A stretch of DNA of 64,000 nucleotides from the NCBI GenBank assembly GCA_015231715.1, contig JADGBB010000001.1, positions 3,598-67,597 on the forward strand, read 5' to 3'. Every line of letters starts with the position of its first letter. The stretch's first letter is position 1. The notes under the pieces are model-generated. The model ran no database searches. It saw only the letters and a program-made list of their open reading frames with translations, and was not told where the DNA came from. Of the stretch, positions 12,001-17,381 are shown one piece after another. The DNA comes from Candidatus Omnitrophota bacterium. Lineage in GTDB: Bacteria > Omnitrophota > Koll11 > Tantalellales > Tantalellaceae. The position numbers were made by a program, and so were the translations under genes.

Positions 12001-12352
12001 ATTAGCGTCGATCCTTGAAGTGTCTCCTAAGGGGATAGCAAAGCTTGGGATAATATCTTATGATAAACAACTATCAGATAAACTAATATCTAGGACTTGC
12101 GGAGAAGAATCCACGAATAAATTCCGCGATAATTTTGCAGAAAACATGATAGACATAGTGTACACTATAATAAAAGACGATGAAATACATGTAGCGGCTA
12201 AGAACGGTCCGTCTTTTAATAAAGGATTACAATTACAGCAAAACATGAAAAATGCTTTTTACGGTAAAAGTGAAAGAACATCCATGAAAGATCTCGGCGT
12301 AGAAGAATTCATCGAAGTTACCAGCCAAGCTTTTAATAGAAGCAAGGGATAA
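2..12352 (+). CDS. Giant secreted-type protein with dockerin-like loops (5' end outside window)
   Basis: The frame is open from the first bases, with no stop before the first possible start (TTG at 20), so the gene almost surely begins upstream; 4,116 codons are visible. Beta-rich segments recur in the first ~2,000 residues (for example those ending IANLRLAED near residue 285 and INNLRMAED near 1,730), suggesting repeated carbohydrate-binding-like sandwiches. At least six Ca2+-loop motifs of dockerin/EF-hand type occur near residues 465, 510, 845, 943, 998 and 1,085 (for example DSNSDGSIDSDEL, DISGDGRISALD). Short motifs such as YDNSGRMLGY, YDTTGRLLGY and YDRNGQMEGY recur near 410, 1,112 and 1,145. 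A Ser/Asn-rich stretch follows near 2,570-2,970, then a Gly/Ala-rich segment (~3,030-3,390) and a C-terminal alpha/beta domain. A surface or secreted role is inferred; enzymatic function is unknown. The next gene follows after 24 bp. Confidence 0.85.
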   Translation: MSEISYLIYCDMYMSSAEIWKYEGVDVTGEGGKLVFVGETFELGCGACKKNEWFEFEADMMSILRSAGVDTAEKTTLLEGISLEGNTGITSVILSDNEFMENSVSMDLTNTGTNDWGGPAKVIKDFDALSVISNNRSLYYLEKDIDLSFSSGSYDYLAFDASSNSAFKVGLNFEGVTANGVNSGPFTLWITSDDAYLIDGGSIGVKEADGNKEVYYYLGNDQRSNIRGNNDYITGGKWITYTFDIKQILLAMMPRSTIDLSISSLAIDHFTVMAEDIQIANLRLAEDIIVELDEETGEDAPLLSALGQPVIDRSKGTILAISDDTTELMDISSWVYSKPENPYSISYAGINSKDDNINPNGGISFEKSLDITTLTTRTGMSYNGLDQVIKYNDVSTSTGSGKILTTRIMENTFYDNSGRMLGYEENVKQNPSINIDPAVIEMLNDLLFSNGVINSTDPGYEDIYDYNDDRKIDQDDLKHLLTTIGTMIDGSTREGIIVGKSDFLNSFDIYDDGLIDGKDLEYIQLYENFFSNTVPNSENFLSLTALIDLVGDWIEQNGSNVKFEWHAINPDESVFDSSVLFSEKENETNGLYTTDSENRRIYSSVLTDELDSWLESGDSSKLKGNLYIDDVLIETFNYAEVSVNDIRDIIEYVFDADADDYIDGYVELLSAESVETDTVQDKLPDTLYAYLFQNSRTGVFADFDSDPETLNMSSNTFTNNNDYQNGDMIIIKSQNYPTELEYGKTYYVINSTESTFQISTIKNGDDAVEFKNTGSLDVKIARLENWTGLAKLDENNDGLIEFVTYISTGGAQFAGLLSKFASSTEYSFNVNYAGSDAKEWIWSDFDSNSDGSIDSDELLKMINPRSVSSNYETNGEDYIDRLDVKKIRDKASELALAGADITVTDTLIKIADELSTALLSSQEQGIMFWQTDDYIDSSLIKADIDSNGVVNAADFAVNTSLVLATIIDGSLKRDDGVTSYLENILLPGDANWNYKYDINSDGIISFDDMKLLGLAKDEFVDYDPSDTNDVLELNNFISEINDPEGENNYLDAFRSLLVGLAFLEVDNPNADGSVDKKIVVSGTDVIDISGDGRISALDVDIYYLDSLVNTKRGEMQYDTTGRLLGYSDTVTTKASDVLVTTTDVTNIYYDRNGQMEGYDQRSGESTIFAIKTNEGENRGVKLVFNNYSDGNEENEEADYSDIQLDRGYLTFDHNSTTGFIFTVCVESDNKKVYQINIVVDGDVSDNMDTTAAINAIDVNTTTNLDTVDGTVNGIITYHIANEDLGNWQTTGINLYKLFDKLELSDGNMEDGDFGAFDHIRTFRFEGLDNGGSKKSCDLLLKNIAAGKDNVLTSVKNVELQQSILELYDTSSIIPIITDDQSVYVAPLKGSSIISVVGRRDFVYDSLQQNVSYRDVVWSSDDPDVTSERTVKGIVYNESSQIMSMNESAETYQNTLTVSSPGSTGYGIMSLTDYIPNKDANLYKSFMSFDMKGKYIRDLVDEEFSVEILDNGEDKPEKSGEDYIIYLRVKIINKGTDFLDKGEDAIIAIHTSMPTNPETAAVDGLTAVGGMQDPIGLNEAAGAEYQFNFYLLNHFEIYIDDKGVVQARKKANDPLADLFDIDDFGGEVTLKENYSYAYKDNSGNDQIISSDGTLTASRLAYAVMEGTLSIDQWLRLEDINVGQIVETMVDELGPKESNNWANAGFTNEKYRIPGRTLDHVKWFFMRGGTYTINNLRMAEDEYKTSTVKVPLSNQSWQVYDGYSLVENANSDNGYNFNIDKGQVLMIHNDSAGQAGLTYTKGQSINNAYNLMTFGFKYDTQNEKPYDYFVITVSVKDTFDKSYSLSYFLDQGTYSRVKYEKGGGYAHISLDGKENLASLMSDENKDQDGFITIARDIDRDLFDLFGVNRGKGGLSFSIGTRAGKYLIRDFRFSNINMKSGDPYIANYNNSVDMKKISETSRRETISMNKNNWKLGIGDVSIGSEKRIKSAQKWGMEYNDVNQLISFNEKSANSGQKTVYQISNSSDKTISGLFIPENVDHPEYITAGTSEFTLFVGKTHEDSQDNGQVSISVGNAGGASYGTSYNLIIRRDPDEENGWIWQLEKHYQGNKVIGESGTMILSKQVTEEEGFDALSTGDIFNFKVNTCSGYVSFVETYSNTVIEMKDPDMHWDAYSSYLKLDFRSTDAFLGNMSFTDWKNGNKYEYSMPPETAVGINSINTSSSISTTDAMSYNSDGKLTSQRMRGVGPASIYKFHYLESNKADFIEVTTFNSLEIKNGDGVTIYADTWGQDSSSGAPALKRDPGKDSVNLMRKINNWDSIDYSRGYNTVSYRRDEDNSVIGIDYIIDHKGFIYEFDEQVRPEFMYSNIVGAGDGDFDKYEKLAKITYNHEPDLVVRIYKTYGNDELKLKYTAYYDEQGTMIGLAGADASGEENEYFDYFADVVYDDITGEVITATVGEWGENADGNIKFTESTLAFYNGAMVYYTGETWTLGSSMSDTSTAASVDQLKNMFQSISRSIKDGTDDEVATTLQNYKNNTDTDIMLERNTGSFIIAGNMLLGSVTSNSTYQTNDSGVTSIRSSSSSIDTMSSNVSSSSRGDNNAKDERIGSAMRQTEDLSSIDAVQSIEKGHMGETFHISNSIKLSPGSQQDQGNENVSGERNVTIDYGTSTPTTENVDGGTRTTSYSGTMSYSLGADFAGNLSIKAVNGILTKSITENGQSSSASASDSSSAVGSNYALNSESTVVWSTTGDNISFTRLTSYNYDASNDGTSTVVRNNFVDSGSMIRSGDNIGTGISDNGRLSINEEVTTNNNGMLSVVTERQIENWNLNDLGQRDSNAFAVTESFIRSGNNEVGSGTSVNIQNGSVRNDSLRNYDINRPASSVVRVMERTIDNITNIVAKVAIVVLNTADVIKSAINNSSDAQHETMNNQDQSQDSDQSRERPGIDDITTNDLVNQESSVTANDLRDISSSISDFSSTTSDSVTNATFGESSLTPTVKPEAVLVNSMDSTSWRAADSLTEIATLAIDLVTMGMVLASTGNYDVFGTSDKNAILAALNNQNFSDMGDKIQAAGALNSLSNDQLGKLISAMAEQLGAGASIGDISLSMKNGSLIISVMVDAKSVTGSAKQLMSVYIVAMQDNNLKLEAAFNALTGETVFNVSMNGAQANALISALNAEGLISDEALSKINAGAGMFNVSGDKLDFNTVFLGNVAVSLNDKGQGTISGAAKFEALNDTAKTMAAAFGLIYSEGGQDLVNLIIDVGSGQAFLSLAGQSFGAGAFAAQLSKMQGVSVSAEFTNALGNVLGSGTVVGGVVGADQDGNFKGQVNVQINAGSAGAGGVVRIGGNDSTSFGALANIFGGNAAMTVMVADDGSMQLDTLSVSSSDLTGDDKDLFGVMDEEDMPDVMKRILKPVVAKLKALNDDLKENGLEPIDAKVDLKFGVDVKTGELVAQCTLDFGLIDKAQLDLISKTFYLTQEQTDVYAFLGNFKILTMDGEKFTVIPDRNYDDDPAVIIDTIKSFFINALISDGGQSYTNTDILGGVHPSYLSELWQNGFIERETDGKYRLNISLSDSEKLVSAIRSSQTGELLPDMVLVVSLAGNNYEITRIGNNVGIVNMQSNEKLTLTPESVKVYDIISYIANDVEGLQSFNVENNISYNICYAVTEQGELKLSDRSEIILANDGTIESMSTRDTIDPADKVALRGQTLMNASPNESEFKTDIAAMYLRGLIYEDQLPQIILQKNGETFDIKVLRFSVSKYVLAGLTLQDNNIEQKTSISKMLVPEKTLYTQTLIDDILSSNDTALIANAIKRLSIDEKKYLKTVVAERYEEPIKDMIAAGLGDVTLSKTAGEKQTLKKKDKMPLISEEKIKENIYEIESRISSMVDTSIGTPFRPLCSTVVPELQVLASYDNPARMLETTDILRKAYCTGAFLDMMKTGELAIPTGLIIFVSDSVIDKDPKGFQFFSNTFKAINDASTERGQKKQIMVCPVSRENLNEIESNINALASILEVSPKGIAKLGIISYDKQLSDKLISRTCGEESTNKFRDNFAENMIDIVYTIIKDDEIHVAAKNGPSFNKGLQLQQNMKNAFYGKSERTSMKDLGVEEFIEVTSQAFNRSKG

Positions 12353-12376
12353 CCTCAAATTTGAACAGGAGATAAG

Positions 12377-12742
12377 ATGCAATCATTAAAAAAATATATG
12401 AAAATATTTTCATTAATTTTTATATTTTTTACATCATTTTACGTTCATCAAATAATTGCCGTATCTCAAAATGTTGAAGACACAAAAATGCCGAGAGAAA
12501 TAATGTTAAAAAGACTAAATGCTGTATTCACTTATCGTATAGATATTCGTGACACAATAAAAGATCTGGAAATAATAGATAATAAAAAAAATTCCCCAAC
12601 CTTTAAATACAACGGAAAACCCATTGAAGAAATGAACGACGAATCCCTCCAAACTTTAACAAATCAAGTAAACCAAACCATCTCAGAAAAAAACATAAAA
12701 CGCCTCCAACAAACCCAACGCCAACTAAAAAAACTTAAATAA
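12377..12742 (+). CDS. Small exported protein of unknown function
   Basis: 121 aa. The start is fixed by an ACAGGAG ribosome site (12365-12371) spaced 5 nt before ATG. The N-terminus has basic residues then a hydrophobic core (about residues 10-29), consistent with a signal peptide or a single membrane anchor. The remainder is polar and Lys/Gln-rich, probably helical at the C-terminus. I do not recognise the family. It lies 24 bp behind the giant gene in the same direction and is likely cotranscribed with it, perhaps as an accessory to the giant protein (inference). A strong hairpin repeat follows. Confidence 0.7.
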   Translation: MQSLKKYMKIFSLIFIFFTSFYVHQIIAVSQNVEDTKMPREIMLKRLNAVFTYRIDIRDTIKDLEIIDNKKNSPTFKYNGKPIEEMNDESLQTLTNQVNQTISEKNIKRLQQTQRQLKKLK

Positions 12743-12758
12743 ATAAAAATGAAAATAA

Positions 12759-12804
12759 GGGGACAGGTGTCCAATTCCTATGCTTTCGCAGAACACCTGT
12801 CCCC
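12759..12804. repeat. REP-like hairpin
   Basis: Perfect 12-bp inverted repeat GGGGACAGGTGT (12759-12770) and ACACCTGTCCCC (12793-12804) around a 22-nt loop. Repeats of the GGGGACAGGTGT style are known as REP-type elements in several phyla, often mobilised by IS200-like Y1 (RAYT) transposases. The hairpin lies between two genes and could also act as a transcription barrier. Confidence 0.75.
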
Positions 12805-12821
12805 AAATTTATTGATCTATA

Positions 12822-12830
12822 TGCTATAAT
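12822..12830 (+). promoter_or_regulatory. Extended -10 promoter, leaderless mRNA predicted
   Basis: TGCTATAAT is a perfect extended -10 element. Its last base is 6 nt before the ATG at 12837, which puts the expected +1 on or next to the A of the start codon. No -35 element is obvious and no Shine-Dalgarno site precedes the ATG. Confidence 0.6.
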
Positions 12831-12836
12831 ACGATT

Positions 12837-14072
12837 ATGAATAATCTTGCTTTAGTTTTAATGCCCCCTTTTTGGGCGATGATGCCTCCATTGGGGATAT
12901 GTACACTTCGTGGATTTTTATCAGATCATGGGATTCATGCTGATATTTTTGATCTTAATAATTTGCAGTATCGCAATAAACTTAGTCAGGAAGTTAGATC
13001 AAATCTATATTGCAAACTCGCTGAGTATGAGATACTTTCATTTTCATGCTATAAAACTAATATCACTGAAACAATTGAAACCGTAAAAAGTATCCGAACT
13101 ATTAACCCTTTAATAAAAATTGTTCTTGGTGGTCCTGAAATTGCTTCACAATATTTTAAGAATAGCGACAAATTGACCGATATATTTAAAGACTTTGCAG
13201 ATCTATTGGTTGTTGGCGAAGGAGAACTTCCGCTGTTAAGATTTGTTTCAGGATACAAATATCCCAATGCTTTGGCTTTGTATGATGAGATAGCAAATGC
13301 TAATGAGTTTGGTTATAGTATGCCTGATTATTCAGGACTTGAGATAAGAGATTATCCCAGGGATTATGCTATGTCAGTATATTTCTCAAAAGGGTGTGTG
13401 AAAAAATGTAAATTCTGTGCTGAAAAATTACTTTATAAAAAATTTACATGTTTACCGGTAGAACCTGTTATTTATTTCATTGAACAGAACACAAATAATG
13501 GGATACGACATTTTGTTTTTCATGATTCTTTAATGAATGGTAATTTGACTGCTTTAAATGAACTAGTGGATCATGTTTTTATTAAATGTCCCGGGATTAA
13601 ATGGGAAGGGCAGATAGCTATCAGAAATGATATGGATATAGAACTATTAAAAAAGATGAAATTGTCGGGTGCTTGTCATCTTTTTGTGGGGTTAGAATCG
13701 GGTTCGGATAAAGTGTTGAATAGAATGAATAAAGGATATACCCGAAAAGATGCTTTTGATTTTTTTGAAAAACTTAAACAAGCAGATCTTTCTTTTGGAG
13801 TAAGCATAATAACAGGATTTCCGGAAGAAACAGAAGAAGATTTTATGGATACTGTTGATTTTTTGGTGGAAAACAAAGAAATTATAAGAAAGATCGAGCA
13901 AATTAATCCATATGTACATTATGAGGGTATTGATATACCTGAAAGTTATGATTATAGAGAAAGAGAAGTATCACTTAAAAGAGCGAAAAAATTGATTGAA
14001 ATAATAAAAAAAGAAAAGATCAAACATACTAATGCTTATATGCTTAATTTGGTCGAGCCAGAATGGAAGTAG
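12837..14072 (+). CDS. B12-binding radical SAM protein
   Basis: 411 aa. The N-terminal ~130 residues look like a cobalamin-binding Rossmann domain (MPPLGICTLRGFLSDHG, then alternating beta/alpha with VVGEGE near residue 125). The radical SAM core follows with CVKKCKFC (CxxxCxxC for the [4Fe-4S] cluster) near residue 187 and the typical later segment FVGLESGSDKVLNRMNKG. Members of this class use SAM and cobalamin for methylations or rearrangements; the substrate cannot be read from sequence. No ribosome site precedes the ATG, but an extended -10 does, so the mRNA should be leaderless. The next radical SAM gene starts 10 bp after the stop. Confidence 0.88.
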   Translation: MNNLALVLMPPFWAMMPPLGICTLRGFLSDHGIHADIFDLNNLQYRNKLSQEVRSNLYCKLAEYEILSFSCYKTNITETIETVKSIRTINPLIKIVLGGPEIASQYFKNSDKLTDIFKDFADLLVVGEGELPLLRFVSGYKYPNALALYDEIANANEFGYSMPDYSGLEIRDYPRDYAMSVYFSKGCVKKCKFCAEKLLYKKFTCLPVEPVIYFIEQNTNNGIRHFVFHDSLMNGNLTALNELVDHVFIKCPGIKWEGQIAIRNDMDIELLKKMKLSGACHLFVGLESGSDKVLNRMNKGYTRKDAFDFFEKLKQADLSFGVSIITGFPEETEEDFMDTVDFLVENKEIIRKIEQINPYVHYEGIDIPESYDYREREVSLKRAKKLIEIIKKEKIKHTNAYMLNLVEPEWK

Positions 14073-14082
14073 TACGAAAAAA

Positions 14083-14919
14083 ATGAATATTACTTTTATT
14101 CCTACAGTTAGAGCATTGAATCCGACTTCTATAGACATCGGTGAATACGTAATTAATGCTTATAGAGGTTGTTCTTATGGCTGTGTCTATTGTTATGTGC
14201 CGTATAATAAATCAATTTTAAAAATGAATAAAAAGTGGGGAACTTTTGTCGGGGTACGAAAAGATCTCCCTCTGGTTCTGGAAAAAGAAATTGATGTTAT
14301 TAAACCCCAAAATGTTCTTATCGGTTCAACATGTGAATCATTTATGCCTTTAGAAAAAGAATACAAGATAACAGAACAAGTATTGCGTATCCTTAATAAG
14401 AAGAAAGTATATTATTCGATACTTACTAGGTCGCCGCTGATCTTGGATTCAATTGATCTATTAATTGCGGGGTATTGTAAAATGGTATATTTTACAACTA
14501 ACAATTATTCGTTAAAAGTTAAGGAACTTCTGGAGCCGTTTACTCCCGGATTCAAAGAAAGAGAAAAAGCAATAATCTCTCTTTATGAAAATAATATAAA
14601 TGTTATCCCATATATTTGTCCTTTAATCCCAGGATTAACCGATATAGATGCCATTTTTAATACATTCTCGAATTTGCCCGAAATTAATTTTGAAGCATTA
14701 AATTTTAACCTTGGGAATATAGAAATGATAATATCACTTTTAATGGAAATCTGCCCGGATCTGGGGAATAACCTAAATGAAATGATGTCTAATAAAATTG
14801 AATATACCAAGGTATGGGAATCACTAAAAAATGATATATTGTTTTGTGCCGGCAAGTACAGCATCAGGCAGCATTTTTATTTACATGAATTAAACGCATA
14901 TTTCGAAAATAAGTATTAA
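14083..14919 (+). CDS. SplB-like radical SAM protein
   Basis: 278 aa from ATG 14083. The open frame extends to 14032, but that would overlap the previous gene; ATG 14083 begins right before the conserved N-terminus. CSYGCVYC (CxxxCxxC) near residue 31 binds the iron-sulfur cluster. The segments NAYRGCSYGCVYCYVPY, LIGSTCESFMPLEKEY and YSILTRSPL match the spore photoproduct lyase-like (Rv2578c/COG1533) group, whose members are mostly uncharacterised. There is no strong Shine-Dalgarno site; close spacing suggests translation coupled to the upstream radical SAM gene. Function beyond the fold is unknown. Confidence 0.85.
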   Translation: MNITFIPTVRALNPTSIDIGEYVINAYRGCSYGCVYCYVPYNKSILKMNKKWGTFVGVRKDLPLVLEKEIDVIKPQNVLIGSTCESFMPLEKEYKITEQVLRILNKKKVYYSILTRSPLILDSIDLLIAGYCKMVYFTTNNYSLKVKELLEPFTPGFKEREKAIISLYENNINVIPYICPLIPGLTDIDAIFNTFSNLPEINFEALNFNLGNIEMIISLLMEICPDLGNNLNEMMSNKIEYTKVWESLKNDILFCAGKYSIRQHFYLHELNAYFENKY

Positions 14920-14939
14920 AATAGCTTGATCTGTAATAG

Positions 14940-15090
14940 TTCAGGAATGCGAAGTGCCGTCATTCTTAGGCCCTGAAAGGGCCGAAGAAGTGCAGACCTA
15001 CGTAAAACTGAGATCCTTCGTCGCTTCGCTCCTCAGGATGGCGTTGGCTCGCCTTAGCGCTTCCCAGTATGATAGGCAGGGGTGAAAGCA
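14940..15090. repeat. Intergenic repeat with nested hairpins
   Basis: This intergenic stretch (14920-15172 has no gene) is richer in GC than its flanks. It holds GGCCCTGAAAGGGCC (14969-14983, hairpin) and a segment at 15010-15045 of the type ATCCTTCGTCGCTTCGCTCC followed by TCAGGATGGC. That second motif is a dispersed repeat seen in many genomes; a related copy lies at 40690-40718. Confidence 0.6.
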
Positions 15091-15172
15091 ATTTATATTA
15101 CTGAATTATTCCCTTAAATTAAATTTGTAAATTTCAAAATAACAGTGTATTCTTCTAAGAAAGAGGAGATAT

Positions 15173-15766
15173 ATGTTAACAAGAATGTGTTTGCAGCTTA
15201 TCTTGGTGCTTTCTTTTGCTATCACTATGTCTGATATTTTAGCTAAAAGGATAGTTCACGTATGTGAAAATTGGATATGGGCAAAACAATTCGGTTATTT
15301 TGCGGACCTTTTAAAAAGGCCTCTTTCGACTTTATTCATTAAAAATGAAGACATTTTTTATATTATCGCTTGGGATATCCCTATTGTTTCAATAATTCTT
15401 TTTATTTTGGGTGTTTTTCTGTTAATTGATCTCGTCTATTTGACTTTAATACATTTCATGTTTAAAGGGTCAGAAGACCCTAAGGTAGGGCTCAAGCTGT
15501 ATTTAAGTATTAAAAAGTGGAATTTTACATGGTTTTCGATTTCTCTTGTTTTTGGTGTAGGATTATTGCTTTTAGGGTTTATATATTTTTTCCCCGAGTT
15601 GATATATTATTTACTAATAACTTCGGTTGGACTATGTTCGATACTAGCTCGTAATGTCGGACTTATGCCTATCTTTTGGTATGTTGTTACTTTGCTGCTT
15701 GTTTTATTTATCGGCACCGCAATATTCTTTGATAAAAAAGGACCTTTGTATGATCAGAAAAATTAA
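15173..15766 (+). CDS. Multi-pass membrane protein, unknown
   Basis: 197 aa. AAGAGGAGATAT before the ATG is a good ribosome site. The protein has about five hydrophobic segments (near residues 3-20, 66-90, 120-143, 145-160 and 166-185) separated by short charged loops, so it is an inner-membrane protein. No family is recognised. It overlaps the next gene by 17 bp, which suggests translational coupling with the membrane-anchored protein and the retropepsin-like domain that follow. Confidence 0.7.
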   Translation: MLTRMCLQLILVLSFAITMSDILAKRIVHVCENWIWAKQFGYFADLLKRPLSTLFIKNEDIFYIIAWDIPIVSIILFILGVFLLIDLVYLTLIHFMFKGSEDPKVGLKLYLSIKKWNFTWFSISLVFGVGLLLLGFIYFFPELIYYLLITSVGLCSILARNVGLMPIFWYVVTLLLVLFIGTAIFFDKKGPLYDQKN

Positions 15767-16148
15767 AAAACTTATTGCTCTTGTACTTGCTTCGGGTCTA
15801 ACTTTGTCTTCGATATATTTCGGTATGAACTATTTGACTGTTATAGGAAATGAAGCTCTAGAAAAAAGAGAAAAAGAATATATGAGTGAATTGAAATCAG
15901 AAAAAGATAAAGATGCGCCTGTTTACATGATCAAACTTAAAAGCGGTGGGGAATTGAACGGTCTTATTAAAGAGGAATCCGACACCGGTTATGTTTTGGA
16001 TGTGGGGTTCGGGGTTGTGGCTATTGCTAAAGATGATGTTATGTCACTGTCTACTGAGGGAGATGAAAGATCGCAAGAGCAAATGAAAGAAGAATTTAAA
16101 CAGCAAATGATCAAAACTTCTTCTGTCTCATCAAAAAAAAAGCCCTAA
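15750..16148 (+). CDS. Membrane-anchored protein, zero-frame product ahead of retropepsin-like domain
   Basis: 132 aa from ATG 15750, chosen because it begins MIRKIKKLIALVLASGL, a typical anchor, whereas the open frame further upstream lies inside the previous gene. One N-terminal membrane segment is followed by a short beta-rich domain (MIKLKSGGELNGLIKEE, then VLDVGFGVVAIAKDDV). The zero frame stops at TAA 16146-16148 immediately after a run of nine A. In the -1 frame the sequence continues openly into a retropepsin-like domain, so this is probably the N-terminal half of a longer protein. Confidence 0.65.
   Translation: MIRKIKKLIALVLASGLTLSSIYFGMNYLTVIGNEALEKREKEYMSELKSEKDKDAPVYMIKLKSGGELNGLIKEESDTGYVLDVGFGVVAIAKDDVMSLSTEGDERSQEQMKEEFKQQMIKTSSVSSKKKP
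16133..16142 (+). promoter_or_regulatory. Candidate -1 frameshift site A_AAA_AAG
   Basis: Nine A (16133-16141) followed by G. In the zero frame the codons read TCA AAA AAA AAG CCC TAA, so 16136-16142 is exactly the heptamer A_AAA_AAG, the slippery site known from E. coli dnaX. A -1 slip enters the frame that encodes the aspartic protease-like domain. A sequencing or true indel in the A run is the alternative. Confidence 0.5.
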
Positions 16149-16573
16149 ATGAGGAAGCTTATTCATCTCGAATAGAAAATGCCTCAAAATCTTTCAGAAA
16201 AAACAGTGAAATAATAGATTTTAAAGATCCTTCGAATATTATTGTAACTGCGGAGATAAATAGTAAATTAAAGACAAAGATGCTTATAGATACAGGCGCT
16301 ACCCTGACAACCATTAATCATACAACAGCCGAAAAATTGGGATTAGATATTAAAGGTAAAAAGATACAGTTAACTTTAGCGGACGGCAGAAAAATTTATG
16401 CAATATCGGCAACACTTGATACAATATCAATAGGTAATATTGTATCAACAAATATACCGGCTGTGATCATCGGCGGGGATAATCAGTACGAACTACTAGG
16501 AATGTCATTCCTGAAAGATTATCATATATCTATCGATTCAGAAAGAATGACATTAACTCTGCAGTCTAAGTAA
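16142..16573 (+). CDS. Retropepsin-like aspartic protease domain, read by -1 shift
   Basis: This frame is open upstream through the A run. The first ATG (16280) lies at MLIDTGATLTTINHTTAEKL, directly at the catalytic motif D-T-G-A, so starting there would lose the preceding strands (IIVTAEINSKLKTK) that the fold needs. No ATG, GTG or TTG exists in frame between 16142 and 16280. The later LLGMSFLKDYHISID matches the conserved second half of gag-pro-like single-domain proteases (clan AA). A membrane anchor plus retropepsin domain is a known bacterial layout, which supports a fusion product from 15750. Confidence 0.7.
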   Translation, partial: ALNEEAYSSRIENASKSFRKNSEIIDFKDPSNIIVTAEINSKLKTKMLIDTGATLTTINHTTAEKLGLDIKGKKIQLTLADGRKIYAISATLDTISIGNIVSTNIPAVIIGGDNQYELLGMSFLKDYHISIDSERMTLTLQSK

Positions 16574-16583
16574 AAGGAGTGAT

Positions 16584-17180
16584 ATGAAATATATTTTTTT
16601 AATTATGATTGCCGCTATGCTGGTATTTACGGAAAATTGCCATGCGGATAATATTGATGACCTGATCAAAGAGGCAGAACAAAATATGCTTTCAAAATCA
16701 AAAAGGGCAACAACTTCCGGGAAAAGGATTTTAAGAGAAAAGGTTGATAGACTGAATGCGATAGACATTGAATTGCCAGGAGTGATAAACGGCAAAAATT
16801 ACGCCAAAGCGGAAAGTTTGCTCAGAGAATCAGCAGTCCTTACAATTCAATATTTCAATACATTAAATAATTTGAGTGTAGCGGAAAAATTAACTAATTT
16901 AGGCATGGTTTATTATAATTACATGGGTAAGCCAAATGAGGCTAAAAATGCGTTTATTAAAGCACTTAATATAGCAATTCCTATACTTGGAGAGAAAAAC
17001 GTTCAGTTATCCGGAATTTACAGCCATTTAGCGGTAATATATTTTGAGGAAGGGAATATTGCTGAATCACGTCGCATAGCTGAGATACTATTGGATATAT
17101 ATATAGATAACTTTGGGCCTCAAAGTCCGCAAACTCATAAGGTCAAATCTCTCTTGAAGGAGATATACAAAAAGCCATGA
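16584..17180 (+). CDS. Exported TPR-repeat protein
   Basis: 198 aa with AAAAGGAGTGAT ribosome site. The N-terminus KYIFLIMIAAMLVFTENCHA looks like a signal peptide cut after CHA. Two or three tetratricopeptide-like units follow (LTNLGMVYYNYMGKPNEAKN near residue 104; IYSHLAVIYFEEGNIAESRR near 147), which normally serve as protein-binding scaffolds. It is likely periplasmic. The stop overlaps the next ATG as ATGA, so the 56-aa ORF is probably cotranslated. Confidence 0.75.
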   Translation: MKYIFLIMIAAMLVFTENCHADNIDDLIKEAEQNMLSKSKRATTSGKRILREKVDRLNAIDIELPGVINGKNYAKAESLLRESAVLTIQYFNTLNNLSVAEKLTNLGMVYYNYMGKPNEAKNAFIKALNIAIPILGEKNVQLSGIYSHLAVIYFEEGNIAESRRIAEILLDIYIDNFGPQSPQTHKVKSLLKEIYKKP

Positions 17181-17347
17181 AAAAAGAACCGAAGAATTAT
17201 GCATATTGGAAGATAATATTGAAAGACGGCGATAAAGTTGCTGAGTTTATGAGCAGAGGGACACTGAGACAAAAAAAGGAGATCAAAACAGCTTTTAAGT
17301 TTTGGGAAAGCCAAAATAAAACTGTTCAAAAAGATCTTTTTCAATGA
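17177..17347 (+). CDS. 56-aa small ORF, unknown
   Basis: ATG 17177 overlaps the stop of the TPR gene (ATGA) and the frame runs to TGA 17345. AAGGAG lies about 15 nt upstream. The peptide begins MKKEPKNYAYWKIILKDGDK and is charged, with Trp and Phe residues but no membrane segment. The overlap and codon usage argue that it is real, but it matches nothing I recognise. Confidence 0.45.
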   Translation: MKKEPKNYAYWKIILKDGDKVAEFMSRGTLRQKKEIKTAFKFWESQNKTVQKDLFQ

Positions 17348-17375
17348 TTGAAAATACAAATAAAACCTTTATAAT
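17348..17375 (+). promoter_or_regulatory. Sigma-70-type promoter, leaderless mRNA predicted
   Basis: TTGAAA (17348-17353), 16-nt spacer, TATAAT (17370-17375). The start codon at 17382 lies 7 nt after the -10, at the expected transcription start, and there is no ribosome site. Confidence 0.6.
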
Positions 17376-17381
17376 AAAGAT

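Noticed and set aside
12837..14919. The two radical SAM genes as one split gene
   Set aside because: Each has its own CxxxCxxC motif and complete core; they belong to different radical SAM families.
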